From UBA935 sp031556725 (lineage in GTDB: Bacteria > Bacillota > Clostridia > Lachnospirales > Lachnospiraceae): DNA of 64,000 nt. This document shows, in pieces, positions 33,801-42,387 of this stretch (positions within the stretch are counted from its first letter, which is position 1; every line of letters begins with the position of its first letter). The stretch is from positions 1 to 64,000 of the forward strand of contig JAVBSL010000015.1 of NCBI GenBank assembly GCA_031556725.1. The letters run 5' to 3'. The notes under the pieces were generated by a model. The model saw only the letters and a list, made by a program, of their open reading frames with translations. It had not been told where the DNA came from and did no database searches. The translations under genes and the position numbers were made by a program.

Positions 33801-34901
33801 ATGGAAAATATAAAAGAACTTTCTTATCTTTACTGGCTTCACAACATTGAAGGAATCGGACCGAAAACCATGAAGGTCTTACAAGCCTATGCCGGAAGTG
33901 CGGAGGAAATCTACCGCTTGCCGGAAGGAGATTTAAAATGGCTGTTAAATCAAAAGCAGCTTAAGAACCTGCAGGTCAGCCGGAAGAAGTGGGATGTAGA
34001 AGCAGAGTACCGGAACATATGCCAAAAGGGAATCCGTCTTTTACCCTATGGAGAACCGGGCTATCCGGAAAAACTTTTAAACCTGCCTGATCCGCCGGAA
34101 GTCCTGTATGTAAAGGGAAGATTACCGGAAGCAACTCTGCGTACCATTGCCATGATCGGAACTAGGAAATGTTCCGGCTACGGCAGTATGATGGCCAGAC
34201 AGTTGGGAACTGCTTTGGCCGGGGCCGGGATACAGGTGGTCAGCGGAATGGCCAGAGGTATTGATGGAATCGGCCAGCGGGCAGTGGTGGAAGCCGGCGG
34301 GAGCACCTTTGCGGTACTGGGATGCGGGGTAGATATCTGCTATCCGGCGGAAAATCAGAAACTGTATGACAAGATTACGGAGCAGGGCGGTATTCTTTCG
34401 GAATATCCTCCCCACACACAGCCCAAGGCACAACTGTTTCCGCCCAGGAACCGCATTATCAGCGGTTTGTCCGACGGGGTGCTGGTGATTGAAGCAAAAG
34501 AAAAAAGCGGCACCATGATTACCGTGGATATGGCATTGGAGCAGGGACGGGATGTTTATGCCCTGCCCGGGAGGGTAGTAGACGGACAAAGCAGCGGCTG
34601 TAACCGGCTGATTAAGCAGGGAGCGGTGATGGTGGTATCGGTGGAAGATTTTTTGTGGGAATTGGGAGTGGATAGGAAAAAGATAAAGGTGTCGGGAGTG
34701 GTTAACATAACATTGCCAGAACTGACCGGAGAGGAAGAACGGGTGAATACGTGTCTGGAGTGTGATCCCAAATCGCTGGAGTATGTGGCGGAGTGCTGTC
34801 CGGATATACCGGTTTACCGGCTGACGCAGATCATGATATCGCTTTGTCTGAAGGGGCGGGCGGAGCAGATGGGGGTAGGATATTATTGCAGGAAGAATTA
34901 A
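33801..34901 (+). CDS. dprA: DprA, DNA-processing chain A
   Basis: The protein binds incoming single-stranded DNA and loads RecA during transformation. It has 366 residues from the ATG at 33801 (MENIKELSYL; GGAG SD 6 nt away). An N-terminal SAM/HhH-like domain (NIEGIGPKTMKVL) precedes the Rossmann-like core: GTRKCSGYGS, SGMARGIDGIGQ, VLGCGVDICYP and FPPRNRIISGLSDGVLV. A short C-terminal winged-helix-like region follows. It lies directly after comM, consistent with a competence cluster. Confidence 0.95.
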   Translation: MENIKELSYLYWLHNIEGIGPKTMKVLQAYAGSAEEIYRLPEGDLKWLLNQKQLKNLQVSRKKWDVEAEYRNICQKGIRLLPYGEPGYPEKLLNLPDPPEVLYVKGRLPEATLRTIAMIGTRKCSGYGSMMARQLGTALAGAGIQVVSGMARGIDGIGQRAVVEAGGSTFAVLGCGVDICYPAENQKLYDKITEQGGILSEYPPHTQPKAQLFPPRNRIISGLSDGVLVIEAKEKSGTMITVDMALEQGRDVYALPGRVVDGQSSGCNRLIKQGAVMVVSVEDFLWELGVDRKKIKVSGVVNITLPELTGEEERVNTCLECDPKSLEYVAECCPDIPVYRLTQIMISLCLKGRAEQMGVGYYCRKN

Positions 34902-34936
34902 GTAAGAAGACAGTATTTATGATTTAGTGGACATTG

Positions 34937-35002
34937 AAAAAGAAGCGCGTAACCCACTCAAGACTAAAGAACAGACAAGTGGTACAAAACCGCTTCTTTT
35001 TT
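34937..35002 (+). terminator. Long-loop, probably bidirectional terminator after dprA
   Basis: AAAAAGAAGCG (34937-34947) pairs perfectly with CGCTTCTTTTT (34991-35001). An internal CCACT/AGTGG stem (34954-34958 with 34978-34982) sits inside. A-runs and T-runs flank the stem, so it could work in both directions. It marks the left edge of the AT-rich DUF1016 islet. Confidence 0.65.
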
Positions 35003-35112
35003 ATAAAAACAATGATACCATATAAGGTAGTGAAAGTCGAGATTTTTTTAAATATACAGTGGAGAAATAAAGCAAAAGATGGGGCTTGTGGTATAAAAGA
35101 GGTTAATTTAAA

Positions 35113-36022
35113 TTGGATGAGATACAAAAAAGCTTTAGACAAATTGCAGATATAATACAGACATCTAAAGACAACACTTATCGAAAAATAAATGAAGAGA
35201 TGATAAAAATGTATTGGCATATAGGGGAGTTTCTTAGCATGCAGGCACAAGAAAGTTCTTTTGGAGATGCGTATATTGATTCTATTGCAGAATTTATACA
35301 AAGTGAGTTTCCTGGAATTAAGGGATTTAATAGACGTGGTTTATACCGAATGAAACAATTTTATGAAATATATGTAGAGGATGAATTTGTGTCAGCAGTG
35401 CTGACACAAATTAGCTGGATCAATCATTTGTTAATTATGTCAAAGGCAAAAACAAAAGAAGAAAGGCAATTCTATCTTATGTTAAGTATAAACGAACACT
35501 ATTCATCACGAGAATTGGAGCGTCAGATGAATAGTGCATACTACGAGCGTTATATGATTTCAAAAGATAAAATGTTTTCTGGTGAATCAAATATAACTAA
35601 TAAGGACATTTTCTTAGATAGTTATGTTCTGGAATTCCTAGATCTCCCAGATAACTATAAAGAGAAAGATCTACGAAAAGCATTGATTTCTAATATAAAA
35701 GATTTTATTTTAGAAATAGGAAGGGATATCCGGCCTTGTAGCGTTTGAGCTAAAGATTGGTCAGTTCGAACCAGAGTATATTTCAAAGATGGATTTTTAC
35801 TTGGAAACTTTAGATCGTCAGTATAAAAAGGAAAATGCAAATCCGAGTGTAGGTGTAATACTATGTGCAGATAAAGACGATGAGGTGGTTGAGTATGCAA
35901 TGAGTCGTAGTATGTCCCCTACTATGGTAGCCGAGTATCAGTTGAAATTACCGGACAAGAAGATTTTACAGCGAAAATTAAAAGAATTGTCACAAATAGA
36001 TGCTTTGGAAAAAGATTTATGA
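35113..36022 (+). pseudogene. DUF1016 (YhcG-type PD-(D/E)XK nuclease) gene, frameshifted with an internal deletion
   Basis: The frame from a TTG at 35113 reads the N-terminal helical domain (YWHIGEFLS, FNRRGLYRMKQFY, EFVSAVLTQISWINHLLIMSK, LERQMNSAYYERYM, FLDLPDNYKEKDLRKALISN) to ILEIGRDI. It then breaks and stops at 35748. A second frame open from 35732 to 36022 continues GLVAFELKIGQFEPEYISKM ... GVILCADKDDEVVEYAM ... EYQLKLPDKK. About 30 residues are missing at the junction, including the region that carries the catalytic GxHDFYIDLL segment in intact members. Composition is more AT-rich than the flanks, suggesting an acquired gene. Confidence 0.8.
35381..35413 (+). repeat. 33-bp direct repeat, copy 1, containing a 29-bp palindrome
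   Basis: The palindrome AATTTGTGTCAGCA-G-TGCTGACACAAATT (35384-35412) is exact. Here it encodes FVSAVLTQI within the DUF1016 N-terminal domain, where such a motif is normal for the family. An identical 33-bp stretch occurs at 36019-36051. Confidence 0.9.
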
Positions 36023-36224
36023 ATTTGTGTCAGCAGTGCTGACACAAATTAAAGGGCGAACAAATTTTTTGAATACAAGAGATGAAATAGGAACTACACA
36101 AGAACTTCGGGATATGTTAGAATATATAGAATGTAGCAGTACATTAATGTTAAAAAGTGAAGCAGTCAGAGCAGAATTACCGGAAGATTTTGAAAAAGTA
36201 GTTAAGGAAAACAGAGGAAAATAA
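36000..36224 (+). CDS. Short ORF of unknown function containing the repeat (possibly chimeric remnant)
   Basis: The 74-codon frame begins MLWKKIYEFVSAVLTQI, where EFVSAVLTQI comes from palindrome copy 2. It then runs into a hydrophilic, acidic part (TTQELRDMLEYIE, LKSEAVRAELPEDFEKVVKE). It overlaps the end of the DUF1016 remnant in another frame and has no SD. The C-terminal part looks like a natural small protein or tail rather than random sequence, but I do not recognise it. It ends 2 bp before pilB and carries the pilB SD. It may be a fusion made by insertion of the repeat. Confidence 0.35.
   Translation: MLWKKIYEFVSAVLTQIKGRTNFLNTRDEIGTTQELRDMLEYIECSSTLMLKSEAVRAELPEDFEKVVKENRGK
36019..36051 (+). 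repeat. 33-bp direct repeat, copy 2
   Basis: Identical to 35381-35413 over 33 bp, with unrelated flanks. It overlaps the stop codon of the DUF1016 remnant and lies in frame inside the 74-codon ORF. Confidence 0.9.
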
Positions 36225-36226
36225 TC

Positions 36227-37924
36227 ATGGCATTATATGGCAGAAGAGTCAGAATAGGTGACTTACTGGTACAACAGGGAATGATTACCGAGCAGCAGCT
36301 GACAACAGCGCTGGAAGAACAGAAAGTCAGAAAAACAAAACTTGGTGAAACATTGATTGCTCTAAATTATGTTTCTCATAATGATTTCGCAAAGGTATTC
36401 AGTGAACAACTGGGAATCGAATCAGTGGATTTACAGGTAACCGGACTGGAAGATGCCGCTATCAAGCTGGTCAGTGAAGATATCATGAAGAAGTACGAAC
36501 TGGTACCTTTCAGCATTGATGAGCGGAATGCCAATATTTTAAATGTGGCCATGTCCGATCCGTTGAATCTGGTGGCTGTTGATGATGTATCCTTGATTAC
36601 CAATATGGAAGTACGGCCATTTTTCGCTACCACGGCCCAGATTGCTATTCAGATAGATCGGATGTTTGGTAAGAAGCAGGCCATGGCGGCAGCCGAACAG
36701 TACCAAAAAGAACATGCCAATGAAATGGTGGAGGAAGAAATCGAGAATAACATGGAGGTAGATAATGCTCCCATTGTTAAAATCGTCCGAACCATGTTGG
36801 AACAGGCTGTCAGACAGGGATCCAGTGATATCCATATTGAACCGTTTGAGAGAAAATTGCGTATTCGCTATCGTATTGATGGTGTTTTGCAGGAAGTAAT
36901 GGATTATAATCCAAATCTGTTGCCAGCAATGGTAGCCAGAGTGAAGATTATGTCCGGCTTGGATATTTCCGAGAAAAGAAAACCCCAGGATGGCCGTCTG
37001 ACCCTCCAGGTAGATAATAAAGAATACGATGTCCGTGTGTCGGTACTTCCTACGGTATATGGGGAAAAGACGGTTATGCGTCTTACCGCCAAGGACGGAC
37101 TTACCAGAGATAAGAAGTATTTGGGTTTAACCGAGGAGGACGAGAAACGGTTAGATGGCATTCTGCATAATCCCCATGGTATTATATTGGTTACAGGGCC
37201 CACCGGAAGTGGTAAATCCACTACCTGTTACACGGTGCTGAGTGAATTGAATACCGAAGATGTTAATATTGTTACCGTAGAAGACCCGGTCGAGGCTAAT
37301 ATCGATGGTGTCAATCAGGTACAGGTAAATGTAAAAGCCGATATGACCTTTTCCGGGGCATTACGTTCTATTCTGCGACAGGATCCGGACATTATCATGA
37401 TTGGTGAAATTCGAGATAATGAAACAGCAAGTATTGCCGTAAAAGCATCAATTACCGGACATTTGGTAATATCCACCCTGCATACCAATTCCACAGCAGC
37501 AGCGATAACTCGTATGATTGATATGGAAATCGAGCCGTACTTAATCGGGGATGCGGTGGTTGGTATTATTGCCCAGCGTCTGGTGCGCAAATTATGTGTG
37601 AAATGCCGTACCACCAAAATGGCCAGTGCAGAAGATAAAAAAATACTTGGGGCTGATCCCTCAGAAGAAATCACCCTGTATGAGCCTTGCGGATGCCCGG
37701 ACTGTGGCGGGATTGGTTATAAGGGCAGAACGGCAATCTACGAGATTATGCCGATTACCAATAAAATCAGAAGCCGGATTCATGACCGGGTAACGGTGGA
37801 TGAATTGAAGGAAGTAGCAGTAGCAGAGGGAATGAATACGTTACGGATGGCCGCCGTCAGGGAGGTGCGAAGCGGTCGGACAACTATTGCAGAGATGATA
37901 AAGGTTGCATATGAGGCAGATTAA
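36227..37924 (+). CDS. pilB: PilB, type IV pilus assembly ATPase
   Basis: The 565-aa GspE/PulE family motor has an N-terminal T2SSE_N domain (IGDLLVQQGMITEQQL ... FAKVFSEQLGIESVDL), Walker A GPTGSGKSTTCYTVL near 323, Walker B IIMIGEIRD near 388, the His box ASITGHLVISTLHT and the tetracysteine zinc motif (CVKCRTTK ... CGCPDCGGIGYKGR). It powers pilin polymerisation. A GAGG SD lies in the preceding ORF. It heads the main pil operon. Confidence 0.96.
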   Translation: MALYGRRVRIGDLLVQQGMITEQQLTTALEEQKVRKTKLGETLIALNYVSHNDFAKVFSEQLGIESVDLQVTGLEDAAIKLVSEDIMKKYELVPFSIDERNANILNVAMSDPLNLVAVDDVSLITNMEVRPFFATTAQIAIQIDRMFGKKQAMAAAEQYQKEHANEMVEEEIENNMEVDNAPIVKIVRTMLEQAVRQGSSDIHIEPFERKLRIRYRIDGVLQEVMDYNPNLLPAMVARVKIMSGLDISEKRKPQDGRLTLQVDNKEYDVRVSVLPTVYGEKTVMRLTAKDGLTRDKKYLGLTEEDEKRLDGILHNPHGIILVTGPTGSGKSTTCYTVLSELNTEDVNIVTVEDPVEANIDGVNQVQVNVKADMTFSGALRSILRQDPDIIMIGEIRDNETASIAVKASITGHLVISTLHTNSTAAAITRMIDMEIEPYLIGDAVVGIIAQRLVRKLCVKCRTTKMASAEDKKILGADPSEEITLYEPCGCPDCGGIGYKGRTAIYEIMPITNKIRSRIHDRVTVDELKEVAVAEGMNTLRMAAVREVRSGRTTIAEMIKVAYEAD

Positions 37925-37956
37925 GTTTTAAGGAAAAACAGGAGGATGGAGGTAAT

Positions 37957-39165
37957 ATGGCAGAGTTTCAATATCGGATTATTACGCCGGAGGGAAAAGA
38001 AAAGAAGGGAACCATGGAGGGCAGAACAGCAGAACAGCTTACCGCTCTTTTGAAAAGTCAGAATAACGTGGTAATCAGCGTGCAGGAAGCCAGCCTGATG
38101 AATAAAGATATTAATATTTCTTTTGGGCAGCAGGTTTCAGCCAGGGATTTCAGTATTTTCTGTCGTCAGTTTGTCAGTATCATTTCGGCAGGTGTTAGTA
38201 TCATCAGTGCTCTGGAGATGATGGCCGATTCTACAGCAAATAAGGCCCTGAAAAAGGCATTGCTGGGAGTGCATGAAGATGTGTCTAAAGGTGAGTCCAT
38301 GACGTCTGCCATGCGAAAACGTTCTAAAATATTCCCCAGTATGCTTTGTAACATGGTGGAAGCTGGAGAAGCATCGGGAAGTTTGGAAGTGGCTTTTGAC
38401 CGGATGGCAACCCAATTTGAAAAGGAAAATAAGTTAAAGCAGTCGGTAAAAAAGGCAATGATCTATCCGATCGTTCTGTTGGTTATTATGGCTGGCGTTT
38501 TGACTCTAATGCTGCTATGGGTTATCCCTAATTTTATGGGAATGTTCCAGGATTTGGACACGGCTCTTCCGCCATTTACCCAGGCGATAGTGGATTTAAG
38601 TGATTTTATGAAGGTATATTGGTGGTTGGTGCTGATAGTAGTAGCTGGTATCATTGTTGGATTTAAGTGGTACGCAGGTACCCCTAGCGGGAAATATGTA
38701 ATAGGCGGTATTAAACTAAAAATTCCTATGGTTGGTGCGATACAGCAGAAAAGTGAATGTGCCCGGTTGGGACGCACACTGTGTACGCTGTTAGGTGCAG
38801 GTGTTCCGTTAGTGGATGCTGTGGAAATTACCGGACGTTCTATGGATAATGTTCATTATAAGCGGGCTATGGCAGATGCTAAAGATCAGATTATGAGAGG
38901 TCGTTCCTTGTCGCAGCCGCTGAAGAGTAGTGGGTTGTTTCCGCCTATGGTAGTACATATGGTAAGCATTGGGGAAGAAACCGGTAATATAGAGGATATG
39001 TTGGAAAATGTGGCGAACTATTATGAAGAAGATGTACAGGTAGCAACTGATTCATTAATGGCTATGATGGAACCGATGATTATCGTTATTATGGCGGTAA
39101 TGGTAGGAATTATGATTGTGGCAATTATGTCGCCAATGATGACATTGTATGAAACAATTGGATAG
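37957..39165 (+). CDS. pilC: PilC, type IV pilus inner-membrane platform protein
   Basis: This 402-aa protein has two T2SF repeats (FCRQFVSIISAGVSIISALEMM near 66-88, CARLGRTLCTLLGAGVPLVDAVE near 268-290) and three membrane segments near 168-190, 222-240 and 370-395. It connects the cytoplasmic motors to the growing pilus. AGGAGG precedes the ATG. It follows pilB by 32 bp and ends before a 369-bp spacer. Confidence 0.95.
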   Translation: MAEFQYRIITPEGKEKKGTMEGRTAEQLTALLKSQNNVVISVQEASLMNKDINISFGQQVSARDFSIFCRQFVSIISAGVSIISALEMMADSTANKALKKALLGVHEDVSKGESMTSAMRKRSKIFPSMLCNMVEAGEASGSLEVAFDRMATQFEKENKLKQSVKKAMIYPIVLLVIMAGVLTLMLLWVIPNFMGMFQDLDTALPPFTQAIVDLSDFMKVYWWLVLIVVAGIIVGFKWYAGTPSGKYVIGGIKLKIPMVGAIQQKSECARLGRTLCTLLGAGVPLVDAVEITGRSMDNVHYKRAMADAKDQIMRGRSLSQPLKSSGLFPPMVVHMVSIGEETGNIEDMLENVANYYEEDVQVATDSLMAMMEPMIIVIMAVMVGIMIVAIMSPMMTLYETIG

Positions 39166-39179
39166 AAAAATAGGGAAAG

Positions 39180-39400
39180 AAGTGACTTTATATGAAAATG
39201 AAAGTGATTACTTATATAGTGGAATGAATTGATGGAGAGTATGTTCATTTGCGGAATGTTGAGGAAGCTGATGGCGGTGCAAAGTTGGTAGCTAGAGCAT
39301 TGGTGCCACCGGAAGTGGCAGAAGGCAGCGGAGTCTGATATGAGTGACTGCAATATCAAGTGGTAGATTGAAGAATATCCTTACAAAAGGGTTAAGAAGT
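39180..39400 (+). pseudogene. Decayed small ORF in the pilC-pilA spacer
   Basis: The 369-bp spacer holds coding-like traces with many stops. One frame gives VTLYENESDYLYSGMN-stop. A shifted frame gives EYVHLRNVEEADGGAKLVAR, then ALVPPEVAEGSGV, TGA, YE, TGA, LQYQVVD-stop. Several stops are TGA, as expected from TGG or CGA decay. I do not recognise the family. The rest of the spacer (39400-39534) is AT-rich and must hold the pilA promoter; I see no single convincing one. Confidence 0.4.
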
Positions 39401-39534
39401 GAAAGGCAGTGAAACCTCGTGAAAATATATTATTTATACTGTACTTTTTACTAATAATTTGGTAATATATTATATGTGAGTAACACACTATATTAAACAT
39501 GTGAAAATAATTTAATTAAAGGAGAGAAAGAGTT

Positions 39535-39999
39535 ATGAATAATCAGAAATCATTAAACAACAAGGGTTTTTCCTTGGTAGAACTTATTATTGTTATTGCC
39601 ATTATGGCTATTTTGGTTGGTGTTATGGCTCCCCAGTTGATGAAGTATGTTGAGAGATCAAGAGTTTCGGCTGATACGCAACTCGCGGATACAGTAAAAA
39701 CGGCTGTTACAACAGCGATGTTAGACCCGGAAGTAATGAAAGATACAAATTACGCTGGTGATCTTTTGAAATTTAAGACTAGAGCGGAACTTAGTACAAT
39801 GGGAACCAACGTATTTGGCAAGGCGGTGGCTGAAACTTTGGGCGAGACAACAATTGCTAGTACATGGGCTGCTACTAAGCTGAAATCAAAGGATGCAGTA
39901 CACATTTATGTAACAATTCATGAGACAACTAAGGCAGTTACGGTAGAGGTTACAAAAACGGATGGTACTGCAGTATCACCGGCGATACTAATAAAATAA
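39535..39999 (+). CDS. pilA: Major type IV pilin (PilA-like)
   Basis: The 154-aa prepilin has a short leader MNNQKSLNNKG, cleaved before Phe12, followed by FSLVELIIVIAIMAILVGV with the canonical Glu5 of mature pilin. The C-terminal globular part has no cysteines and is rich in Thr/Ala/Lys. It has a strong SD (AAGGAGAG). Its own long upstream spacer suggests separate, high expression from the pilBC transcript. It is the likely main shaft subunit because it is the shortest pilin and lies next to the peptidase gene. Confidence 0.93.
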   Translation: MNNQKSLNNKGFSLVELIIVIAIMAILVGVMAPQLMKYVERSRVSADTQLADTVKTAVTTAMLDPEVMKDTNYAGDLLKFKTRAELSTMGTNVFGKAVAETLGETTIASTWAATKLKSKDAVHIYVTIHETTKAVTVEVTKTDGTAVSPAILIK

Positions 40000-40015
40000 T
40001 TTAGAAAGAGTACAC

Positions 40016-40768
40016 ATGGAATACATATTAATAAGCGGAATACTTTTTGTTTTTGGAATCTTTATAGGCAGTTTCCTTAATGTATGTATTTACCGAATCC
40101 CCAAAAAAAATGACATAGTTTCCGAGCGTTCCCACTGCATGAGCTGTGGGAACGTTTTGAAATGGTATGAGTTGTTTCCGGTGCTGAGTTATCTTATACA
40201 GGGCGAGAAATGCCGTCACTGCGGTGTCAAGATTTCTATCCAGTATCCGCTGATTGAGTCGCTTAACGGATGTCTATACGTTTGGATTTTTACAATACAT
40301 GGATTTGCACTGCAGAGTATACTGTTCTGTCTGTGTGCATCTACACTAATCGTTATCAGTATAATTGATTGGAGAACCTTTGAGATTCCGGTCGGATGTA
40401 ATATCCTGATTGGTGTGCTTGGCTCTATCCAGTTGTTTTTGAACCTGGCACATTGGTACGAGTATGTGATAGGTTTTTTTACTGTCAGCGGATTGTTTTT
40501 AATAATATACTGGATTACCAAGGGGAGAGGAATCGGCGGCGGTGATATTAAACTGATGGCAGCGGCAGGGCTTCTGCTGGGTTGGCAGGGTGTTTTGCTG
40601 GCTTTAGCAATTGGGGCGATTGTTGGTTCGATAATACATATTACCTTGATGAAGGTACAAAAAAAAGAAAGAATATTAGCTTTCGGCCCATATTTATCTT
40701 TGGGAATATTTATTGCCATGTTATATGGCGATCTAATTATAGAGTGGTATCTGAATTTTTACAGATAG
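40016..40768 (+). CDS. pilD: Prepilin peptidase (PilD)
   Basis: The 250-aa polytopic membrane aspartyl protease cleaves and methylates prepilins. GSFLNVCIYRIP is followed by two CxxC zinc pairs (CMSCGN, CRHCGV), then the catalytic aspartates in SIIDWRTFEIP (near 122) and GIGGGDIKLMAAAGLLLGW (near 179). It lies 16 bp after pilA with a weak SD (GAAAGAG). Confidence 0.96.
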   Translation: MEYILISGILFVFGIFIGSFLNVCIYRIPKKNDIVSERSHCMSCGNVLKWYELFPVLSYLIQGEKCRHCGVKISIQYPLIESLNGCLYVWIFTIHGFALQSILFCLCASTLIVISIIDWRTFEIPVGCNILIGVLGSIQLFLNLAHWYEYVIGFFTVSGLFLIIYWITKGRGIGGGDIKLMAAAGLLLGWQGVLLALAIGAIVGSIIHITLMKVQKKERILAFGPYLSLGIFIAMLYGDLIIEWYLNFYR

Positions 40769-40794
40769 AGATAGTAGACTAGGTGGAGGGACGC

Positions 40795-42387
40795 ATGGCA
40801 CAGAAGAATATTTCTATATATATTACAAGCGACGTAATCCGGATGTGTGAGGTGGAAAAATCCGGTGCAAATATATTTGTAAATCGGGTATTTGAAACAC
40901 GTACACCGGATGATAGTGTGGAAGACGGTTTGATTGTCGATGTGGAGAAGGTGGCAGTAGCCATTCAACGGGTATTAAGTGACAATCAGATTAAGAAAGC
41001 CAAAATTGTTTTTACGGTTTTTTCCAGAAAGATAGCCAATAAAGAAATTGAACTTCCGTATGTGAGCAATACCGCTAAAATAGAAGAGATGATTGCTTCC
41101 AATGTAGAAGATTATTTTCCGATGGGAAATATGTCAGAATACATCCTTCGCCATACGATTTTGGACAAGGTGGAAGTCGAAGATCGAAAATTCTACAAGA
41201 TTTCGGTGGTAGCTGTGCAGAAGGAACTGGTAAAATCTTATTATGAATTAGGTAAATCTCTTAAAATGCCGGTTGCGACGGTGGATTATCAGGTAAATAG
41301 TTTATATAATTTAATGAGAAGACAAGCCAAGCAGGGGATTTCACTGATTTTACAGATGGATAATGATGTCACCCATGTGAATATTATGAATGGAGCCACA
41401 CAATTGTTCAGACGATCCATTCCTTTTGGCAGTGATACATTGATTCAGGCACTGGCAACGGATAAAGGGATAGAAGTAAGCCAGGCGGAAGAGATGTTTC
41501 ACGATGCCAGAGCATTGGATAAAAGTCTGAGTCTTAGTGAATATACAGAACTGATTAAGGATTTTTCATCAGCAATTACCAGAGTTGTGGAGTTTTACAC
41601 TACCAAAAATCCAGAACTGATGATAGAACATGCTAAATTATATGGTGTGGGAGCTGAATTAATTGGACTGGGTAGTGTTTTGGGCAAAGAACTGGGAGTG
41701 GAAATTGAAACCATTCTGAATTTGAATTGTGTACAGATCAAAAAGAAGAATGTATATGGTTTATTATCCAGCCAACTATCCGCTTACCTGCCGAATATCG
41801 GAGCCATGATGCATTCTCTGGATTTGCGGATAGAGGATGAAGAAAACCGTAAGACAGGAATCGGATACGGATTATTTTATGCTTTAATAGGTATATCGGC
41901 ATTTGTTTCGGTAGGACTTTCCGGTTTTACTGTTTTTCAGATGATAGAGCAGCAGAAGGAAGTGTTATATTTAGTAGAAAGTATTGAAAAATTAAAGGTT
42001 GCTGAGGATATTTACATTTCCTATATGAATGCCAAGAATTATTTTGATGTGGTAGCGTCCTTTGATGATCTAACAAAAAATGATAATGAAGCGTTATACT
42101 CATTTGTTTTGAATTTGGAGGAGATAATGCCGGAGAGTGTGGGCATCGTTTCCCTTAACTCTAAAGACGGTGAAATCAGCATGTCCGGTATGGCATCCGG
42201 TAAAGAACCGATAGCGATGTTCGTGATGGAGTTGAAGAAGCTTCCTTATGTATCTAATGTCAGAGTGAAAGATATCAGAGACACTTATGATGAATACTCC
42301 AGTGCCAATTCGGTATTCAATATAGAATTTCAGATACATATGATGGAAGAAGAAATGGAAGAAGAACCGGAAGGAGGGGAGCAATAA
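40795..42387 (+). CDS. PilM-PilN fusion protein
   Basis: About 530 residues from the ATG at 40795 (MAQKNISIYI; GGAGG SD). Residues 1-350 form an actin-like PilM domain (ISIYITSDVIRMCEVEKS, DYFPMGN, VATVDYQVNSLYNLMRR, FRRSIPFGSDTLIQAL). One membrane segment follows (GLFYALIGISAFVSVGLSGF, near 365-390), then a PilN-like extracytoplasmic part with coiled coil and ferredoxin-like pattern (MPESVGIVSLNSKDGEISMSG). In most bacteria PilM and PilN are separate and bind through the PilN N-terminus; here they are one chain. The stop overlaps the next start by 1 bp. Confidence 0.85.
   Translation: MAQKNISIYITSDVIRMCEVEKSGANIFVNRVFETRTPDDSVEDGLIVDVEKVAVAIQRVLSDNQIKKAKIVFTVFSRKIANKEIELPYVSNTAKIEEMIASNVEDYFPMGNMSEYILRHTILDKVEVEDRKFYKISVVAVQKELVKSYYELGKSLKMPVATVDYQVNSLYNLMRRQAKQGISLILQMDNDVTHVNIMNGATQLFRRSIPFGSDTLIQALATDKGIEVSQAEEMFHDARALDKSLSLSEYTELIKDFSSAITRVVEFYTTKNPELMIEHAKLYGVGAELIGLGSVLGKELGVEIETILNLNCVQIKKKNVYGLLSSQLSAYLPNIGAMMHSLDLRIEDEENRKTGIGYGLFYALIGISAFVSVGLSGFTVFQMIEQQKEVLYLVESIEKLKVAEDIYISYMNAKNYFDVVASFDDLTKNDNEALYSFVLNLEEIMPESVGIVSLNSKDGEISMSGMASGKEPIAMFVMELKKLPYVSNVRVKDIRDTYDEYSSANSVFNIEFQIHMMEEEMEEEPEGGEQ

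Noticed and set aside
39166..39534. c-di-GMP (GEMM) riboswitch before pilA
   Set aside because: The location fits and GTGCAAAG is present, but the conserved CCTA and GGTAGC-type tetraloop receptor elements do not line up.
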